Of a DNA stretch of 31,909 nucleotides, positions 6,519 to 15,483 are shown piece by piece (within the stretch, counting starts at the first letter, position 1; each line of letters opens with the position of its first letter). This DNA comes from Croceibacterium_A sp035555595 (lineage in GTDB: Bacteria > Pseudomonadota > Alphaproteobacteria > Sphingomonadales > Sphingomonadaceae), in the NCBI GenBank assembly GCA_035555595.1, contig DATMGK010000083.1, forward strand, positions 1-31,909. The letters run 5' to 3'. The notes under the pieces were generated by a model, which did no database searches, had not been told where the DNA came from, and saw nothing but the letters and a program-made list of their open reading frames with translations. The translations under genes and the position numbers were made by a program.

Positions 6519-7640
6519 TCATATTTGCAGGCCGCTGCGGCCGGCCTTCCTGCTCCACCTTTCGATCATCATCAGCGTGCCGATGCAGATCATGTTGGTC
6601 ATCATCGATGAGCCGCCGTGGCTCATGAAAGGCAGGGGAATTCCCACGACCGGGGCCATGCCGTTCACCATCATCAGGTTGATCGCAACGTAGAAGAAAA
6701 TCGTGGCCGTCATCCCGCCTGCCAGAAGGCATGAGAAGCGATCCGGCGCGTTGCGGGCCACTGTCCAGCCCCAGCGCAGCACGATGCCGAAGACTAGCAG
6801 CACGAAAATCGCGCCAATCAGCCCCCATTCCTCTGCCATAGTAGCGAAGACGAAGTCGGTGTGGGGTTCAGGCAGATAATTGAGGTGGCTTTGCGAGCCT
6901 TCGCCGAAACCCTTGCCGAACACGCCGCCGGAGCCGATCGCGATCTTCGATTGGGTGATGTGATAGCCGGCGCCCAGCGGGTCGCTCTCGGGATCGAGGA
7001 AGGTTGTGACGCGCCTCCGCTGATAATCATGAAGGCCGAAAAAGTAGGCTAGGGGAGCCGCGATCACCGCCGCCAGTCCGCCGCCGATGAACCATTTTGC
7101 GGGGAGGCCTGAAAGGAACATCACCACAGCGCCACCGAAGCCGATCGCCAGCGCAGTGCCGAGATCAGGTTGCAGCAGCACCAGTGCCATTGGGACGCCG
7201 ATCAAGGCACCTGCCGGAATGAGCGCGCGCCATGAACCGACCATTCCCGGGGGCAACGAATGGTAGAAGGTGGCGAGCGCCAGCACGATAGTGGGCTTCA
7301 TCAGTTCGGACGGTTGCAGAACGAGGGGGCCAATATTCAGCCAGCGTTGACTGCCGCCACCGATCGCGCCGATCAGTTCCACCGCCAGCAGCAGGGCCAG
7401 AACGGCGCCGTAGGCCGGATACGCGGCCATTCGCACGATATTGGATGGAAAGAACGAGATCACCAGCGCCATCACCAGAAACACGCCGAAGCGGATCAGG
7501 TGGGAAAGCGCGTAGGGCTGCATAGAGCCACCGGCGGCCGAATGGAGCACCGTGGCGCCAAAGCAGACCAGCAGCGTGAGCGGAATGATGACACGCCAGG
7601 GGATACCGGCCAGCGGAGCGGGGAGCACAGCGACTTTCAT
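6519..7640 (-). CDS. rodA: Rod-shape peptidoglycan glycosyltransferase RodA
   Basis: This 373-aa polytopic inner-membrane protein of the SEDS family polymerises lipid II into glycan strands together with PBP2. About ten hydrophobic segments are visible across the length. Conserved family stretches include QPDLGTA around 158-164 (with the functional Asp of the SEDS loop), an ARNAPDRF loop near 292, and the C-terminal PFMSHGGSSMM (about 338-348). The length is normal for RodA. Its start overlaps the stop of mrdA by 4 bp, so it is translationally coupled to its enzymatic partner. It is the last gene of the mreBCD-mrdA-rodA run. FtsW is the paralogous alternative, but the neighbourhood decides for RodA. 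Confidence 0.95.
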   Translation of the reverse strand: MKVAVLPAPLAGIPWRVIIPLTLLVCFGATVLHSAAGGSMQPYALSHLIRFGVFLVMALVISFFPSNIVRMAAYPAYGAVLALLLAVELIGAIGGGSQRWLNIGPLVLQPSELMKPTIVLALATFYHSLPPGMVGSWRALIPAGALIGVPMALVLLQPDLGTALAIGFGGAVVMFLSGLPAKWFIGGGLAAVIAAPLAYFFGLHDYQRRRVTTFLDPESDPLGAGYHITQSKIAIGSGGVFGKGFGEGSQSHLNYLPEPHTDFVFATMAEEWGLIGAIFVLLVFGIVLRWGWTVARNAPDRFSCLLAGGMTATIFFYVAINLMMVNGMAPVVGIPLPFMSHGGSSMMTNMICIGTLMMIERWSRKAGRSGLQI

Positions 7641-9670
7641 TCCTGATCCCCGGTGGCGGCCATCGGGCCGGAGACAGGCTCCGCACCGGGTGCGATAGCG
7701 TCAGTGGCGGCAGTGGCCGGTTCCGCGGCAGCACGGGCTTCCGCATCTACCTCTCGCGCCAGAGCGGCAAAATCGGCGGGGACTGGCGGAACATCGATAC
7801 CCGCAGCCGCAGCGTACCGGGCGTAATCGGCATTCAGCCGCTGCTGCGCGGTTCCGCCCCATTGCTTTTCAAAGCCATGGAGGGCCTCGAGCGCCTTCGC
7901 CGGGTCAAACAGGAAAGTCATGACATCACGGGCGATCGGATAAGCCGCGCCCGATCCGCCGCCGTGCTCGATCACCACTGCGCAGGCATAGCGCGGGTTG
8001 TCGAACGGGGCGAAGGAGATGAACAGGCCGTGGTCGCGATACTTCCACGGGCCGGTCTTGCCGCTGCTGATATTCAGGCTGACGACCTGTGCGGTGCCGG
8101 TCTTGCCGGCCATCAGCAGGTTCGGGATGGGGAGGCGCGCGCGGCCTGCCGTGCCGGGGCCGTTGATCACGTCGCTCATAGCGTTCTGGATGACCTGAAC
8201 GTGATCGCCGTGAAAATCCATCGTCTCAAAACGCGGCGCCTGCTTGTTCAGGATCAGGCGCGGCATGATCTTGTTGCCGGTGGCAAGGCGCGCAGACATG
8301 ACTGCGAGTTGCAGTGGATTGGCCAGCATGTAGCCTTGCCCGATGGTGGCGTTGACGGTGTCAAAGTTCTGCCACGGCCGACCATATTTCTGCATCTTCC
8401 ACGCCGGATCGGGCACAGTGCCGTAGAACTGGCTGGCGACAGGCAGCGGGAATTCCTGCCCCATGCCGCAGCGTTTGGCCATCAATGCAATGATGTCCAT
8501 GCCCAGCCGCTGCGCGAAGTGGTAGAAATAGACGTCGCACGACTGATAGATGCCCTTGGCCATGTCCACCTGACCATGGCCACGCCTGTTCCAGCAGTGG
8601 AACACGCGGTTGCCGACCCGCAGTCCGCCGCCGCAATGGGTCGTTTCATGGGGGTCGAGACCGGCTTCGAGGAAGCTCATCGCCACCATCGGCTTTACGG
8701 TGGATCCGGGCGGATAAAGGCCCTTCAGCACCTTGTTGCGTAGCGGCACGCGCTCATTCTCGCTGAGCATCTGGTACTCGACGCGGCCGATACCGTCAGA
8801 AAAGCTGTTGGGATCAAAGCTGGGCATCGACGCCATGCACAACAGGTCGCCGGTCAGGCAATCGATCACCACTACCGAGCCGCTTTCCAGCCCGATGCGC
8901 CGGGCGGCGTAATCCTGCAGCGGGCCATCAATGGTAAGCTGGATCGGCTTGCCCTGAATATCCTCACGCGTTTCGAGATCGCGAACGATGCGCCCGGTGG
9001 CGGTTACTTCTACCCGCCGGGCACCGGGGGTGCCACGCAACACCTGTTCGAACTGCTTCTCCAGTCCGTCCTTACCCAGCTTGAAGCCCGGCGTGACGAG
9101 GAGGGGGATGCGCTCCTTCTCATACTCCTCTTTGGAGGCAGCGCCGACATAACCGATGAGATGCCCCACGGCAGGGCCGGTGGGGTAATAGCGTGAAAAG
9201 CCGCGCTGGGGCACGACGCCCGGCAGTTCCGGCAGGCGGACGCTGACGGCGGCAAAGGTATCGTAGCTGAGCCCGTCAGCCACAGGGACCGGCTGGAACC
9301 CTTCCGCCTTTTCGATCTTGTCGCGCAGATCCTGAAGTTCCACGGGCGTGAATTTAAGCAGCGCGCCCAGCGCGGTGATTTCCCTGTCCGCATCCTGCAA
9401 ACGGTCGGGAATGATATCGACCCGAAAATCCGCGCGGTTGGAGGCAAGGGGCGATCCGTTACGATCCAGAATCCAGCCCCTGCGCGGGGGGATGAGGCTG
9501 AGATTTACGCGGTTGCTCTCCGCCTCCATCTCGTACTTTTCGTTCTCCGCCACGGCGATGTAGCCGATGCGCGCGGCCAGCAGCAGACCCACGCCGCCCT
9601 GAATCGCCCCGACAACAAAGCTGCGGCGGTCAAAACTCTGGGCGAGGGAGCCTGCGGTGAACTTCTGCAT
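7637..9670 (-). CDS. mrdA: Penicillin-binding protein 2 (elongasome transpeptidase)
   Basis: This 677-aa class B PBP cross-links peptidoglycan during lateral wall growth in complex with RodA and MreCD. It has one N-terminal membrane anchor (about 19-41), a PBP dimer/pedestal domain (about 60-230) and a transpeptidase domain. Active-site motifs are intact: PGSTVKP with nucleophile S323 and K326, S377-C-D, and KTGTAQ at 523-528. The C-terminal tail (about 620-677) is rich in Ala, Pro and Glu and probably disordered, making the protein somewhat longer than the E. coli one (633 aa). The start lies 4 bp after the mreD stop and the stop overlaps rodA by 4 bp, showing a tightly packed operon. Confidence 0.95.
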   Translation of the reverse strand: MQKFTAGSLAQSFDRRSFVVGAIQGGVGLLLAARIGYIAVAENEKYEMEAESNRVNLSLIPPRRGWILDRNGSPLASNRADFRVDIIPDRLQDADREITALGALLKFTPVELQDLRDKIEKAEGFQPVPVADGLSYDTFAAVSVRLPELPGVVPQRGFSRYYPTGPAVGHLIGYVGAASKEEYEKERIPLLVTPGFKLGKDGLEKQFEQVLRGTPGARRVEVTATGRIVRDLETREDIQGKPIQLTIDGPLQDYAARRIGLESGSVVVIDCLTGDLLCMASMPSFDPNSFSDGIGRVEYQMLSENERVPLRNKVLKGLYPPGSTVKPMVAMSFLEAGLDPHETTHCGGGLRVGNRVFHCWNRRGHGQVDMAKGIYQSCDVYFYHFAQRLGMDIIALMAKRCGMGQEFPLPVASQFYGTVPDPAWKMQKYGRPWQNFDTVNATIGQGYMLANPLQLAVMSARLATGNKIMPRLILNKQAPRFETMDFHGDHVQVIQNAMSDVINGPGTAGRARLPIPNLLMAGKTGTAQVVSLNISSGKTGPWKYRDHGLFISFAPFDNPRYACAVVIEHGGGSGAAYPIARDVMTFLFDPAKALEALHGFEKQWGGTAQQRLNADYARYAAAAGIDVPPVPADFAALAREVDAEARAAAEPATAATDAIAPGAEPVSGPMAATGDQE

Positions 9671-9674
9671 CGGT

Positions 9675-10229
9675 TCAGCTTATGCGCCGCACGCGCATCA
9701 GACGAAGCCTGTCGAGAACGGAAACCATGCGCGCGATGATGGGAAACAGCACGAGCGAGAGCAAGAGCTGCGGCACCATTAGCGCGAACTGCATTGCAGT
9801 AAGTGCCGCGCCTGAAAACAATGCCGCCAGAATCAGGTACACCCCGATCAGCGCAGAGGCTGTCAGCCAATCCAGCACGAACGTGCGCCATGGAAACCGT
9901 ATTTCGATCAGTTCTATCGCCACCAGCGTCAGCGAGAACAACAGGATGGCGCTGCCGAAGGGTTGGCCGGAATAGAGATCGTCAAACAGGCCGAGGGGCA
10001 GGCCGGCCCACAGCGGCAACAGGCCGGGCCGCAGCAGTCGCCATGCGAGCAGCAGCATGTAACCGAGCGGCGGGATGATCGGCGCGGATGCAATCACTGG
10101 CAGCCAGGGGGCGAGCGAGCCAAGCATGATGGTCAGCCAGGGCACGCCATAGGCAAGCAGAGTCGACTGGGTGCGATTTATCCGGCTGCCGAAAGGGTCA
10201 CGACGTGATTGAGGATTGAGCCGTTCCAT
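9675..10229 (-). CDS. mreD: Rod shape-determining protein MreD
   Basis: This 184-aa small polytopic membrane protein belongs to the MreBCD elongasome. Five or so hydrophobic segments span about 27-170, with the typical loop GLPLGLFDDLYSGQPFGSA (about 79-97), the best-conserved MreD stretch. The start codon overlaps the stop of mreC and mrdA follows at 4 bp. MreD sequences diverge strongly, so the call rests on this loop, the membrane profile and position. It is thought to link MreC to the synthase complex in the inner membrane. Confidence 0.9.
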   Translation of the reverse strand: MERLNPQSRRDPFGSRINRTQSTLLAYGVPWLTIMLGSLAPWLPVIASAPIIPPLGYMLLLAWRLLRPGLLPLWAGLPLGLFDDLYSGQPFGSAILLFSLTLVAIELIEIRFPWRTFVLDWLTASALIGVYLILAALFSGAALTAMQFALMVPQLLLSLVLFPIIARMVSVLDRLRLMRVRRIS

Positions 10230-11128
10230 CAGCCGTCTGTTTCAGCCGGGGGCGGAGGAGGGGCACCGCCAACCGCTGCGGCGGCTTCAGGCTGCCAGAC
10301 AGGTTCTACCACCACCACATCGGTCGCGGCGGGATTGCTGAGCAACTGGGCGATCGCGCCGTCGCGGGTAATTTCTGTTGCGATAGCCACGGCGATACCT
10401 GGGCGGAACAGACCGCCCGAACCGGAAGTAACGAACACGTCATCCTTTTTGATCGGATTGATGCCCAGATTGACGAGTCGCAGACGGAGAGAACCGTCGG
10501 AGCGCCCCTCGGCAAAGGCGACCACGTTGTCGGTCGCCCGACGCACCGGGATCATGCTCTCGCTATCTGTCAGCAGCAGCACACGCGAACTGTGCTGGCC
10601 TGCTTCGAAAATGCGGCCGATCAGCCCCATCGGCGAACTGACGGGCATGCCGGGCCGCACACCATCGGCGCGCCCCACGGACAGATAGCCGATACGGCGC
10701 GCGCTGGACGACGTGGAACCGATCAGCCGGGCGACGGCGACAGGTTTCATTTCCCCTTCCGTGAGGCCGAGAACCGCTTTCAGGCGGGCGTTTTCCCGCC
10801 GCATGGCTTCTGCCTCAACCAGGCGGACCCGCGCGACCTTCAGTTCTTCTTCCAGCGCGGCATTGCGACTGCCCGCGCGGTAATAGCCGGAAACGGCATC
10901 AATGATGTTGTGGCTGCCCGTGCGCCCCGCAGCACCCGCTTCACCAACGGGAGCCGCGGCATCGGCGGCAACGGTTCGCAGGCCCTGAAACGTTCCGGGA
11001 CGAAACAAGGAAATGGCGAGCAGGGCCGCGCCCAGCAGCGCGCCTGCGCCGGCCACGACAAAGCCAGCGAAGACGCTGAGCTGCGCCTTCTTGTTGCTGC
11101 CTGCACGACGGTTTGCGGGCGACGCCAT
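10229..11128 (-). CDS. mreC: Rod shape-determining protein MreC
   Basis: This 299-aa protein has a single N-terminal membrane helix (about 18-42), a periplasmic coiled coil (about 80-112, with ALEEELKVARVRLVEAEAMR) and the MreC beta-barrel domain. The domain includes SARRIGYLSVGRADGVRPGMPV (141-162), in which G-x-x-x-G-v-x-x-G-M-p-V is the family signature. It organises PBP2 and RodA around MreB filaments. The C-terminus is Pro/Ala-rich and probably disordered. It lies between mreB (32-bp gap) and mreD (1-bp overlap) in the same orientation. Confidence 0.95.
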   Translation of the reverse strand: MASPANRRAGSNKKAQLSVFAGFVVAGAGALLGAALLAISLFRPGTFQGLRTVAADAAAPVGEAGAAGRTGSHNIIDAVSGYYRAGSRNAALEEELKVARVRLVEAEAMRRENARLKAVLGLTEGEMKPVAVARLIGSTSSSARRIGYLSVGRADGVRPGMPVSSPMGLIGRIFEAGQHSSRVLLLTDSESMIPVRRATDNVVAFAEGRSDGSLRLRLVNLGINPIKKDDVFVTSGSGGLFRPGIAVAIATEITRDGAIAQLLSNPAATDVVVVEPVWQPEAAAAVGGAPPPPPAETDG

Positions 11129-11160
11129 ACCGCCCTGTCCCCTTTACCGGATTGCCTTGA

Positions 11161-12210
11161 TCACGCCGTCATCAACACGCCGCGATAGATCGGATCTTCC
11201 ATTGCCCGGCCCGTTCCCAGCGCGACGCAGGAGAGCGGATCTTCCGCGACGCTGACCGGAAGGCCGGTTTCTTCCTTGAGATGATCGTCCAGCCCGCGGA
11301 TCAGCGCGCCGCCGCCGGTGAGCACAATGCCCTGATCGACGATATCGGCTGCGAGTTCCGGCGCGGTGTTTTCCAGCGCGATACGCACGCCTTCCACAAT
11401 CGCGCCGATCGGTTCGCTAAGCGCCTCTGCAATGTTGGCCTGATTGATCGTGATTTCCTTGGGCACGCCGTTTACCAGATCGCGCCCCTTGATGGTGATC
11501 TGTTCGCCCACGCCGTCTTCCGGCACGGTAGCGATACCATAGTCCTTCTTAATCCGTTCTGCCGTGGCATCACCGATCAGCAGGTTGTGATGGCGGCGAA
11601 CGTAGGAAACGATCGCTTCGTCCATCTTGTCACCCCCGGTACGCACGGAAGTAGTGTAGGCGAGGCCGCGCAGCGAAAGCACCGCGACTTCCGTGGTGCC
11701 ACCGCCGATGTCCACGACCATGGAGCCAACCGGTTCCGTAACAGGCATGTCAGCGCCGATCGCGGCTGCCATCGGTTCCAGAATTAGGAAGACTTCCCGT
11801 GCGCCCGCATTGCTGGCCGCGTCGCGAATGGCGCGCCGTTCGACCGATGTGGAGCCCGAAGGAACGCAGATCACGATTTCCGGCGGGCTGAGCATGCTGG
11901 TCCGCTTGCCGGTTACCTTGCGGATGAAATGCTTGATCATTTCTTCCGCGATTTCGATGTCCGCGATGACGCCATCGCGCAGCGGGCGAATCGCTTCGAT
12001 GTTGTCGGGCGTCTTGCCCATCATCAGCTTTGCGTCGTCGCCGACCGCCTTCACACGCTTTATGCCGTTCAGCGTTTCGATCGCCACGACCGACGGTTCG
12101 TTCAGAACGATGCCGCGATCCTGCACATATACCAGCGTATTCGCCGTGCCCAAATCGATGGCCATATTCTGGGAGCCAAACTTGAAGATCTTCGAGAAGA
12201 AGGAACTCAT
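11161..12210 (-). CDS. mreB: Actin-like cell-shape protein MreB
   Basis: This 349-aa actin-family ATPase forms membrane-bound filaments that steer lateral wall synthesis. The N-terminal MSSFFSKIFKFGS is the usual amphipathic membrane-binding start, followed by phosphate-1 loop DLGTANT (about 19-25), PSGSTSVERRAI (116-127), the phosphate-2 loop DIGGGTTEVAVLSL (168-181) and the adenosine loop TGGGALIRGLD (about 299-309). Length is exactly typical. It heads the minus-strand shape operon, and the 180-bp gap to divergent mutL presumably holds both promoters, though I see no clear boxes. The coding sequence is intact and ordinary. Confidence 0.97.
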   Translation of the reverse strand: MSSFFSKIFKFGSQNMAIDLGTANTLVYVQDRGIVLNEPSVVAIETLNGIKRVKAVGDDAKLMMGKTPDNIEAIRPLRDGVIADIEIAEEMIKHFIRKVTGKRTSMLSPPEIVICVPSGSTSVERRAIRDAASNAGAREVFLILEPMAAAIGADMPVTEPVGSMVVDIGGGTTEVAVLSLRGLAYTTSVRTGGDKMDEAIVSYVRRHHNLLIGDATAERIKKDYGIATVPEDGVGEQITIKGRDLVNGVPKEITINQANIAEALSEPIGAIVEGVRIALENTAPELAADIVDQGIVLTGGGALIRGLDDHLKEETGLPVSVAEDPLSCVALGTGRAMEDPIYRGVLMTA

Positions 12211-12390
12211 CGATTAATCCGTCTCTAACCGCGGCGGAGGAAAGGCCGGCGGGCGGGCGGTGGCGCCAGCCGGGATTGGGGGAGGCCCTAACCAAATCTT
12301 CACCGAATGGCCAAAAATTTGTGTCGATAGGCATCGGGTTTTGCACCACTTGGCTCGAAATGCCCGCAGTTGGGCGTTACGAACCCTTTC

Positions 12391-14205
12391 ATGCCGGTCA
12401 TTCGTCGCCTGCCAGAAACGCTTATCAACCGCATCGCCGCAGGCGAAGTGGTGGAACGGCCGGCGTCCGCGCTGAAGGAATTGCTGGAGAACGCCATAGA
12501 CGCGGGTGCGACCCGTATCGCCGTCAGCGTCGCGGAAGGCGGGCTGTCCCGCTTGGAAGTGACCGATGACGGCTGCGGGATGAGCCCCGCTGACATGACA
12601 CTGGCGCTGGAACGGCACGCGACATCGAAGCTGCCCGATGAAGCGATCGAACAGGTGGCCACGCTGGGCTTCCGGGGCGAGGCTCTGCCCTCCATCGCCA
12701 GCGTTGCGCGGCTTACGCTGGAAAGCCGTACCCGCGATGCGACGGAAGGGTGGAGCAGGGTTGTCGATCACGGCACGGTGGCGAGTGAAGGGCCAGCGGC
12801 GCTTCCGCCGGGCACGCGTGTGCGGGTGGAACAACTGTTCGCGCGCATTCCCGCGCGGCGGAAGTTCCTGCGCAGCGAACGCAGCGAATACGCCGCCTGT
12901 CTGGACGTTGTCCGCCGACTGGCCATGGCGCGGCCGGACATCGGTTTCGATTTCGAGCACAACGGACGGCGCATCCTGGGCCTCCAGGGCGGTGAAGACT
13001 TAGGGGCCCGCGTGGCCCGCATCATCGATCGCGAATTGGCGGGTAATGGGGTTACCGTCGATCTGGAACGGGGTGCGATGCGGCTGAGCGGCGTGGCGGG
13101 GCTGCCGACGTTCAATCGCGGTGTGGGCGATCACCAGTATCTGTTCGTCAATGGCAGACCCGTGAAGGATCGCCTGCTGACCGGTGCGGTGCGAGGCGCC
13201 TATGCCGGTATGTTGGCGCGCGATCGGCACGCGGTGCTGGCGCTTTTCCTCGACCTGCCGGCCGAGGATGTGGATGTGAACGTCCACCCGGCCAAGAGCG
13301 AGGTGCGTTTCCGCGATGCGACGGCGGTTCGCGGTTTTATCGTATCAGGGCTGCGCGATGCGCTGGCCACGGGCGACAAGCGGAGCGCGCAGGCGCCCGA
13401 CGCCGGTGCGATGGCTCGCTGGCAGGTGGAGCCCAAACGTGAAGAACCGGCTGCGGCCCTGCGCTCAATCTTCACGGGCCGCGACTGGAGTACGCCATCC
13501 GGTGGCTCCGTTCGTGAGCCCGCGCGGAGCTGGCACGCGGATGAGCCGGAAATACTCGATCTGCCGCAGGGCAGAGCGGAAGTGGCGGATCATGCCGAAC
13601 GGGGAGCGCCGGAAGCGGAGGAATATCCGCTAGGCGTAGCTCGCGGGCAGGTTGCGCAGACTTATATCGTTGCCGAAGCGGCGGATGGGCTGGTGATTGT
13701 CGATCAGCACGCCGCGCATGAACGGCTCGTTCTGGAACGCCTGCGCGCCGCGCGCGAAGCGGTGGGGGCTGCGGCCAGTCAGGCCCTGCTGATCCCGGAA
13801 GTTATCGAACTGGACGAGACGGATTGCGACCGTTTGGAAGAACAGCAGGCTCGCTTCGCTGAATTTGGCCTGCTGGTGGAACGCTTTGGCCCCAGCGCCA
13901 TGCTGGTGCGCGCCATGCCGGGTGCTCTGGCCGATGCTGACCCAACGGCGCTGATGCGCGATCTGGCCGACGATCTGGCCCGGCATGGGGAAAGCCTGTT
14001 GCTGGGCGAGAAGATCGAGCATGTTTTGGCCACCATGGCCTGCCACGGGTCGGTGAGGGCAGGGCGGGTGCTGTCAGTTGCGGAAATGAATGCGCTGTTG
14101 CGCGAGATGGAGCGCACACCCCGTTCCGGCCAGTGCAATCATGGCCGCCCGACCTGGGTGAAACTATCCATGACCGATGTAGAAAAGCTGTTCGGGAGGC
14201 ATTGA
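12391..14205 (+). CDS. mutL: DNA mismatch repair protein MutL
   Basis: This 604-aa protein couples mismatch recognition by MutS to strand removal. The N-terminal GHKL ATPase shows ELLENAIDAGAT (motif I with catalytic Glu), DDGCGM (motif II) and GFRGEALPSI (motif III). A variable linker spans about 330-415. The C-terminal domain contains DQHAAHERLVLE, matching the endonuclease motif DQHA(x)2E(x)4E, plus ACHGSVRAG and the late CNHGRPT (usually C-P-H-G-R-P). I therefore infer a nicking MutL, as in bacteria without MutH. I chose the ATG at 12391 because the conserved MPxIRRLPE start follows; a TTG seven codons upstream is unlikely. The stop overlaps the next gene start by one base (TGATG). Confidence 0.96.
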   Translation: MPVIRRLPETLINRIAAGEVVERPASALKELLENAIDAGATRIAVSVAEGGLSRLEVTDDGCGMSPADMTLALERHATSKLPDEAIEQVATLGFRGEALPSIASVARLTLESRTRDATEGWSRVVDHGTVASEGPAALPPGTRVRVEQLFARIPARRKFLRSERSEYAACLDVVRRLAMARPDIGFDFEHNGRRILGLQGGEDLGARVARIIDRELAGNGVTVDLERGAMRLSGVAGLPTFNRGVGDHQYLFVNGRPVKDRLLTGAVRGAYAGMLARDRHAVLALFLDLPAEDVDVNVHPAKSEVRFRDATAVRGFIVSGLRDALATGDKRSAQAPDAGAMARWQVEPKREEPAAALRSIFTGRDWSTPSGGSVREPARSWHADEPEILDLPQGRAEVADHAERGAPEAEEYPLGVARGQVAQTYIVAEAADGLVIVDQHAAHERLVLERLRAAREAVGAAASQALLIPEVIELDETDCDRLEEQQARFAEFGLLVERFGPSAMLVRAMPGALADADPTALMRDLADDLARHGESLLLGEKIEHVLATMACHGSVRAGRVLSVAEMNALLREMERTPRSGQCNHGRPTWVKLSMTDVEKLFGRH

Positions 14206-14720
14206 TGCGGCGAATCCTTGTACTTGGGTTTGGCGGATGCCTGCTGGCCGGTTGCGGCGAAGCCCTGACGCCGGAAGAGCAGGCGCGGTTGGACGAGCGC
14301 GACATCGCCATGGTCGAAAAGGCCAATGAAGGGTCCGCGCCGATGCGCGAGGTAACGCCGGAGCCGCTGCTCTATCCGGATATCGAGCGGCATGATCTCT
14401 ACGGCGAATCGTGCAGCTATGCGCCGGGCACCAGCCTGGGCACCCGGGTATTCGCGCGGGAGGCGGATGCTTTCGTGAAGATCGGCGGGGAAATCGAACG
14501 CTTTGCAGCCGACCCCGGATCGCGCGAACTGCCGATGCGCACGCGATCGCTTTATAACAGCAGGAACTACGCCCTGCGCCTCAGGCTCGATGCCGGACCC
14601 GACGCTGAGAGCGAGGGTGAGGCGCAAGATGGCAACTTCGAAGGCACCGTCCAGCTTTTCGATAAATATGGCCGCGTGGTCTATGAAGGCACCGGGCTTG
14701 CCCAGTGCAAGCGTATTTAG
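14205..14720 (+). CDS. Small lipoprotein of unknown function
   Basis: This 171-aa protein has a lipoprotein signal peptide, MRRILVLGFGGCLLAGC, with the lipobox LAGC and the modified cysteine at 17. The mature part opens with a charged helix (LTPEEQARLDERDIAMVEKA). Further on it carries LYGESCSYAPGT and MRTRSLYNSRNYALRLRLD, strand-rich and with no motif I can name. It is probably anchored in the inner or outer membrane facing the periplasm. The ATG overlaps the mutL stop, so the two are co-transcribed, but I see no functional link to mismatch repair. The stop lies 3 bp from the convergent NYN gene. Confidence 0.8.
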   Translation: MRRILVLGFGGCLLAGCGEALTPEEQARLDERDIAMVEKANEGSAPMREVTPEPLLYPDIERHDLYGESCSYAPGTSLGTRVFAREADAFVKIGGEIERFAADPGSRELPMRTRSLYNSRNYALRLRLDAGPDAESEGEAQDGNFEGTVQLFDKYGRVVYEGTGLAQCKRI

Positions 14721-14723
14721 AGA

Positions 14724-15446
14724 CTAGCGGACGCGTTTGACGTAGGCCCGGCCTTCTCGCTTCTCGATGCGGAAGTGATCGTCCGCGTCGAGCAGATCGG
14801 ACAGCCGCTTGAACCCGAAGTTGCGGACATCGAAGCTGGAGCGGTTACCCGCCAGATTGCCCACTTCGCTCAGCAGAGCGAACCCGTTCTCGTCCCGTTT
14901 GGCGGCTTTCCATGCCGCGCCGAGCAGGTCGATCAATTCGGCATAGCCATCCTTGCTGTCGCTTGCCGGGGCCGGGGCGGCCTCCTCTTCCTCGGCGGCG
15001 GCAGTCTTTATCAGGGTGTCCACGTCGATGAAGCGCGTGCAGGCGGTCTGGAAGGCGCGGGGCGCTTTATTCGATCCGAAGCCATAGACGATCAGGCCAT
15101 CCTGCCGCAGCCGGGTGACAAGCGGTGTGAAGTCGCTGTCGGAACTCATGATGCCGAAGCCGTCCACCTTGCCGCGATAGAGCAGGTCCACTGCGTCGAT
15201 GGTCATCGCCATGTCGGTGGCGTTCTTGCCCTTGGTCAGATCGAACTGCTGCATCGGTTGCAGACCGAAACGATGGGTGATGTCGCTCCACTTGCTAAGC
15301 GCCGGCTTGGCCCAGTTGGCATAGGCGCGGCGGATATTCACCTGGCCCAGTTCCGCCAGCACAGTCAGCACCGGGTCTATTCCGGCGGGGCTGGCGTTGT
15401 CGGCATCGATCAGCAGGGCGATGTTCTTGAGCGGGTCTTCGGCCAT
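14724..15446 (-). CDS. NYN (PIN-like) domain protein, LabA/DUF88 family
   Basis: This 240-aa protein has an N-terminal NYN domain (about 8-150), a PIN-like fold expected to be a metal-dependent ribonuclease. Acidic residues lie in LLIDADNA (D14, D16), KNATDMAMTIDAVDL, and MSSDSDFTPLV (about 99-109), which together form the usual metal cluster. An Ala/Glu-rich linker (about 150-165) leads to a C-terminal winged-helix-like domain of the OST-HTH/LOTUS type (about 168-238, ending DDHFRIEKREGRAYVKRV), which binds RNA in related proteins. The layout is common in bacterial LabA-like proteins; substrates are unknown. It stands alone and converges on the mutL operon. Confidence 0.9.
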   Translation of the reverse strand: MAEDPLKNIALLIDADNASPAGIDPVLTVLAELGQVNIRRAYANWAKPALSKWSDITHRFGLQPMQQFDLTKGKNATDMAMTIDAVDLLYRGKVDGFGIMSSDSDFTPLVTRLRQDGLIVYGFGSNKAPRAFQTACTRFIDVDTLIKTAAAEEEEAAPAPASDSKDGYAELIDLLGAAWKAAKRDENGFALLSEVGNLAGNRSSFDVRNFGFKRLSDLLDADDHFRIEKREGRAYVKRVR

Positions 15447-15483
15447 GGCCCGCTTGATGCCCGCGCTCGGTTAACGGCGCAAG

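Noticed and set aside
7862..8743. 293-codon plus-strand frame inside mrdA
   Set aside because: All PBP2 catalytic motifs lie on the minus strand; the plus frame is a compositional shadow.
13630..14046. Long antisense open frame inside mutL
   Set aside because: It is a shadow of the GC-rich mutL reading frame, with no ribosome binding site or recognisable protein.
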